A stretch of 8,067 nucleotides of DNA, taken from Deltaproteobacteria bacterium (GTDB lineage: Bacteria > Desulfobacterota > Desulfobacteria > Desulfobacterales > B30-G6). Below are positions 6,901 to 8,067 of the stretch, piece after piece (within the stretch, counting starts at the first letter, position 1; every line of letters starts with the position of its first letter). The stretch covers positions 1 through 8,067 of the forward strand of contig JAFDAT010000219.1 of assembly GCA_019313725.1 (NCBI GenBank). The letters are read 5' to 3'. The translations under genes were made by a program, and so were the position numbers. A model generated the notes under the pieces. It was not told the origin of the DNA and did no database searches. It was given only the letters and a program-made list of their open reading frames with translations.

Positions 6901-8067
6901 CGCATCCGCAAAGTGGACCCCCAGGGAATTATCACCACCATTGCGGGAAACGGTGTTTACGGCTTCCGTGGCGACAACGGTCCCGCGGTCCAGGCATCTC
7001 TCTGGAACCCATCCGGTATTGCCGTTCATGACGATGGGACCCTGTATATTGCCGACATGAGCAATCACCGCATCCGCAAAGTGGATGCCCAGGGCATCAT
7101 TTCAACCTTTGCCGGGTCCGATATGTTTGGCCATGAAGGTGATGGCGGACCCGCAGATCTGGCGCGTCTTAGAAATCCGCGCGGTGTAGCTGTGGACAGA
7201 GCCGGCAACGTGTATATTGCCGACGACACCAACAGCCGAATTCGCCAGGTGTCCAGCAATGGGATCATCACCACAATCGCCGGCAACGGCATATACCAAT
7301 ACGGTGGTTCGACTACCGTTCCCGCAACACAGACATCATTCCGGCATCCTTCGAGCGTAGCCGTAGATAGCGACGGCAGTCTTTATATCGCGGATATGAC
7401 CAACCATCTTATCAGAAAGGTCTCCCATCCATCCGCCTTTTCCCAGGCTGTCATGGAGGGCAGCACCGTATTTGCAGAAGGCCCCACTCAGGGGCATGTC
7501 ATGGCGAATACCGGGATTCACCTGCAAACAATCGATCTGGATTCCGGCATCCCTCTCTATTCATTTGAATATGATACGGACGGTGATTTATCCGCCGTCA
7601 TCGATAAATTCGGCAACCGAACCTTTATTTCCAGGGATGAAAATAAACGACCGGTGTCCATCACCTCGCCCCACGGCATAACAACAAACCTGATCATCGA
7701 CGAAGACAATTTTCTTTCCGGCATTGTCAACCCGGACGGCAGCCGCTTCATTTTCGAGTACGACCCGCAGGGCCTGATGACGGCTAAAATCGAACCTGTC
7801 GGCAATCGCTTCGAGCACACCTTTGACGGAAACGGCAGGGTTACCCTCGTTGCTGATGAGGCCGGCGGGGTGTGGGAATACTCCCGTACAATCGACGGTA
7901 GTGGATCCATACAGGTTACGGTTACAACCGGTGAAGGCAACATGACAAACTACCAGGACTACACCGATTCCATTGGCGCCTACACATCGATCATCACAGG
8001 GCCTGACAATACCGAGACCCTTTTCAGCCGTTCTGCGGACGGGATTTCTGTCGAAAAAATCCCATCC
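3937..8067 (+). CDS. Secreted giant NHL/YD-repeat (Rhs, teneurin-like) protein, open at right edge
   Basis: 1377 codons without a stop; the C-terminus is outside the window. Residues 1-23 are a signal peptide (lysine, long hydrophobic run, likely cut after VFG), so the product is exported. Order of domains: N-terminal beta domain with FGPKQYIRV and VNGTEVFGP (about 28-128); two Ig-like repeats (133-209, 212-290), each with a tryptophan core and a TVYRLTA-type strand; a carboxypeptidase-regulatory-like domain (322-405); a DxDxDG calcium-loop block (546-576); a beta-rich module including YWDGTDYLGQ (about 649-800); a six-bladed NHL propeller (829-1163); a linker; then YD repeats from 1210. This is the organisation of Rhs/YD polymorphic-toxin and teneurin-like surface proteins. 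The usual Rhs core and variable C-terminal tip are not visible, so toxin activity cannot be claimed. Adhesion or contact-dependent antagonism are both possible. It is transcribed divergently from the synthetase block, and no partner gene is visible. Confidence 0.9.
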   Translation, partial: MKNTIIIFALLLAIIGSSDVVFGVETTLFGPKQYIRVSGSPDSYTGTFKAIPGIGTITVRNGRSDGEKRVEDSVSSASIKVNGTEVFGPSDFNKNTYLLSSILELYRENTLSVTLASALDSYITIEITEDLSPPAVSLSADPETTIAGRGIILQWDSEEADTVIIEPDVGLVEAHGYTTVFPVEDTTYTITAIGLGGTTAQSVDVEVTSVSGPTVSMRIEPSVIEPGEPAILKWSSTGAENLSIDNAIGDVLPEGSITVYPEHSTVYRLTASGSSGSSGAQARIMVAAIPEPQPEGSFGKQYQDMVPVDATLPAYNPEQFSVITGIVQDVAENPLEDVTVTILDHPQYGTAYTDPNGRYSIPVEGGGNITIVLRKQDYIEAQRRMPVPWNDVAVVGGVSMIKADPAYTVVKFDGNPHTILRHQSSRISDHSGTRACTLIMMGDNRAFSVDSHGNDVQELGTITVRATEYTTLKSMPAELPPNSAYTYCAEFSVDGARNVRFEKPVITWVDNFLGFDVGEIIPAGFYNRDRGVWIPADNGIVVMLLDTNGDGITDALDADGDGQADDLNRDGLLADEIAGLQDAEQYLPGSTFWRMSLTHFSPGDFNLPAGTPRDAERPNASSIMTADRQLPGAEDCKRSSGSFVEERSRIIHEDIPVPGTGLKLYYTSNRVNGYKTMVSVPASGATVPQSLKQIVVSLNIAGNHQTREFDPGPELSAEFYWDGTDYLGQALSTPVIAHARVGFVYDAVYYRAGLFDRAFAQPGIEATEISARQEIVLWKQSEIIVHPPRSKTSNDFAEGWSLSIHHHLNLQDTSILHKGDGTTTANNIRTVSRITGLGWGGYNGTNKSALDAAIKYPYDVTVDREGNVYFADSWNVRIRKVDTNGMITDIAGDGMWGFDGDGGPAENASFQKIYGVAVNDAGEIYIADTGNFRIRKIDQEGIISTIAGTGESGYSGDNGPATLARLYQPYDIALDGGGNLYIADTFNHRIRKVDPQGIITTIAGNGVYGFRGDNGPAVQASLWNPSGIAVHDDGTLYIADMSNHRIRKVDAQGIISTFAGSDMFGHEGDGGPADLARLRNPRGVAVDRAGNVYIADDTNSRIRQVSSNGIITTIAGNGIYQYGGSTTVPATQTSFRHPSSVAVDSDGSLYIADMTNHLIRKVSHPSAFSQAVMEGSTVFAEGPTQGHVMANTGIHLQTIDLDSGIPLYSFEYDTDGDLSAVIDKFGNRTFISRDENKRPVSITSPHGITTNLIIDEDNFLSGIVNPDGSRFIFEYDPQGLMTAKIEPVGNRFEHTFDGNGRVTLVADEAGGVWEYSRTIDGSGSIQVTVTTGEGNMTNYQDYTDSIGAYTSIITGPDNTETLFSRSADGISVEKIPS
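5572..5664 (+). repeat. 11-residue calcium-loop repeats inside the NHL/YD protein
   Basis: Residues 546-576 read DTNGDGITDAL, DADGDGQADDL, then NRDGLLADEIA: three units of exactly 11 residues with acidic side chains at positions typical of thrombospondin type 3 or dockerin-like calcium loops. Calcium binding is inferred from the motif. The block sits in the middle of the chain between beta domains, where it may rigidify a linker in calcium-containing surroundings. Confidence 0.65.
6421..7425 (+). repeat. Six-bladed NHL propeller repeat array
   Basis: Six units share the pattern P-x-G-V-A-V-D-x-x-G-N-x-Y-I-A-D-x-x-N-H-R-I-R-K-V-D, most followed by IITTIAG and GDxGPA. Units begin at 6499, 6667, 6835, 7003, 7171 and 7342, so the period is exactly 168 bases four times, then 171. 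A half unit (TVSRITGLGWGGYNG, from 6421) precedes the first, and the sixth lacks its second half, as expected for a closed six-bladed propeller whose ends share a blade. Stretches of near-identical DNA, such as CACCGCATCCGCAAAGTGGA in units 3 and 4, suggest fairly recent duplication or gene conversion. Confidence 0.88.
7564..7875 (+). repeat. Start of the YD (Rhs) repeat array
   Basis: Residues 1210-1313 form five consecutive units of 20-21 residues, with FEYDTDGDL, ISRDENKRP, IIDEDNFLS, FEYDPQGLM and HTFDGNGRV at equivalent places, followed by short glycine turns such as DKFGNRT and EPVGNRF. This is the YD/Rhs repeat that builds the hollow beta shell of Rhs, TcC and teneurin proteins. The array appears to continue in weaker form toward the right edge, where the sequence ends. 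Confidence 0.8.

Noticed and set aside
6364..7068. A 234-codon minus-strand open frame opposite the NHL array
   Set aside because: It is repetitive only because the coding-strand repeats are; the translation mirrors the 168-base period and lacks a convincing start region.

Overview
The window looks like chromosomal DNA from a Gram-negative bacterium, most plausibly a sulfate-reducer-type member of the Desulfobacterota (former Deltaproteobacteria). This is an inference from three things: the hisS-aspS pairing, an AspRS carrying the sequence marks of a non-discriminating enzyme, and a giant secreted NHL/YD-repeat protein of a type I associate with that group. Coding DNA is moderately GC-rich and the intergenic gaps are clearly AT-richer. 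No rRNA, tRNA, CRISPR array or insertion sequence was recognised.

Left half (1-3507), minus strand, read right to left: a small MTH938/DUF498-family protein (3507-3166), histidyl-tRNA synthetase hisS (2993-1791), then aspartyl-tRNA synthetase aspS (1591 to beyond the left edge, so its C-terminus is missing). hisS and aspS form the translation block. The roughly 200-base gap between them holds inverted repeats that could fold into a branched leader ending exactly at the aspS Shine-Dalgarno sequence. hisS is about 20 residues short, and the shortfall lies in the anticodon-binding domain.

Centre (3508-3936): a 429-base divergent intergenic region. At its left end is a probable promoter for the DUF498 gene overlapped by an inverted repeat. 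At its right end is a 19-bp hairpin touching the Shine-Dalgarno sequence of the plus-strand gene. Nothing coding was recognised between them.

Right half (3937-8067), plus strand: one uninterrupted reading frame of 1377 codons, still open at the right edge. It encodes a secreted multidomain protein: signal peptide, N-terminal beta domain, two Ig-like repeats, a carboxypeptidase-regulatory-like (transthyretin-fold) domain, an 11-residue-period calcium-loop block, a beta-rich module, a six-bladed NHL propeller with a 56-residue period, and the first YD (Rhs) repeats. The order TTR-like domain, beta module, NHL propeller, YD shell parallels the core of animal teneurins and of bacterial Rhs/YD polymorphic-toxin proteins. 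The variable C-terminal part, and any immunity gene, would lie to the right of the window.
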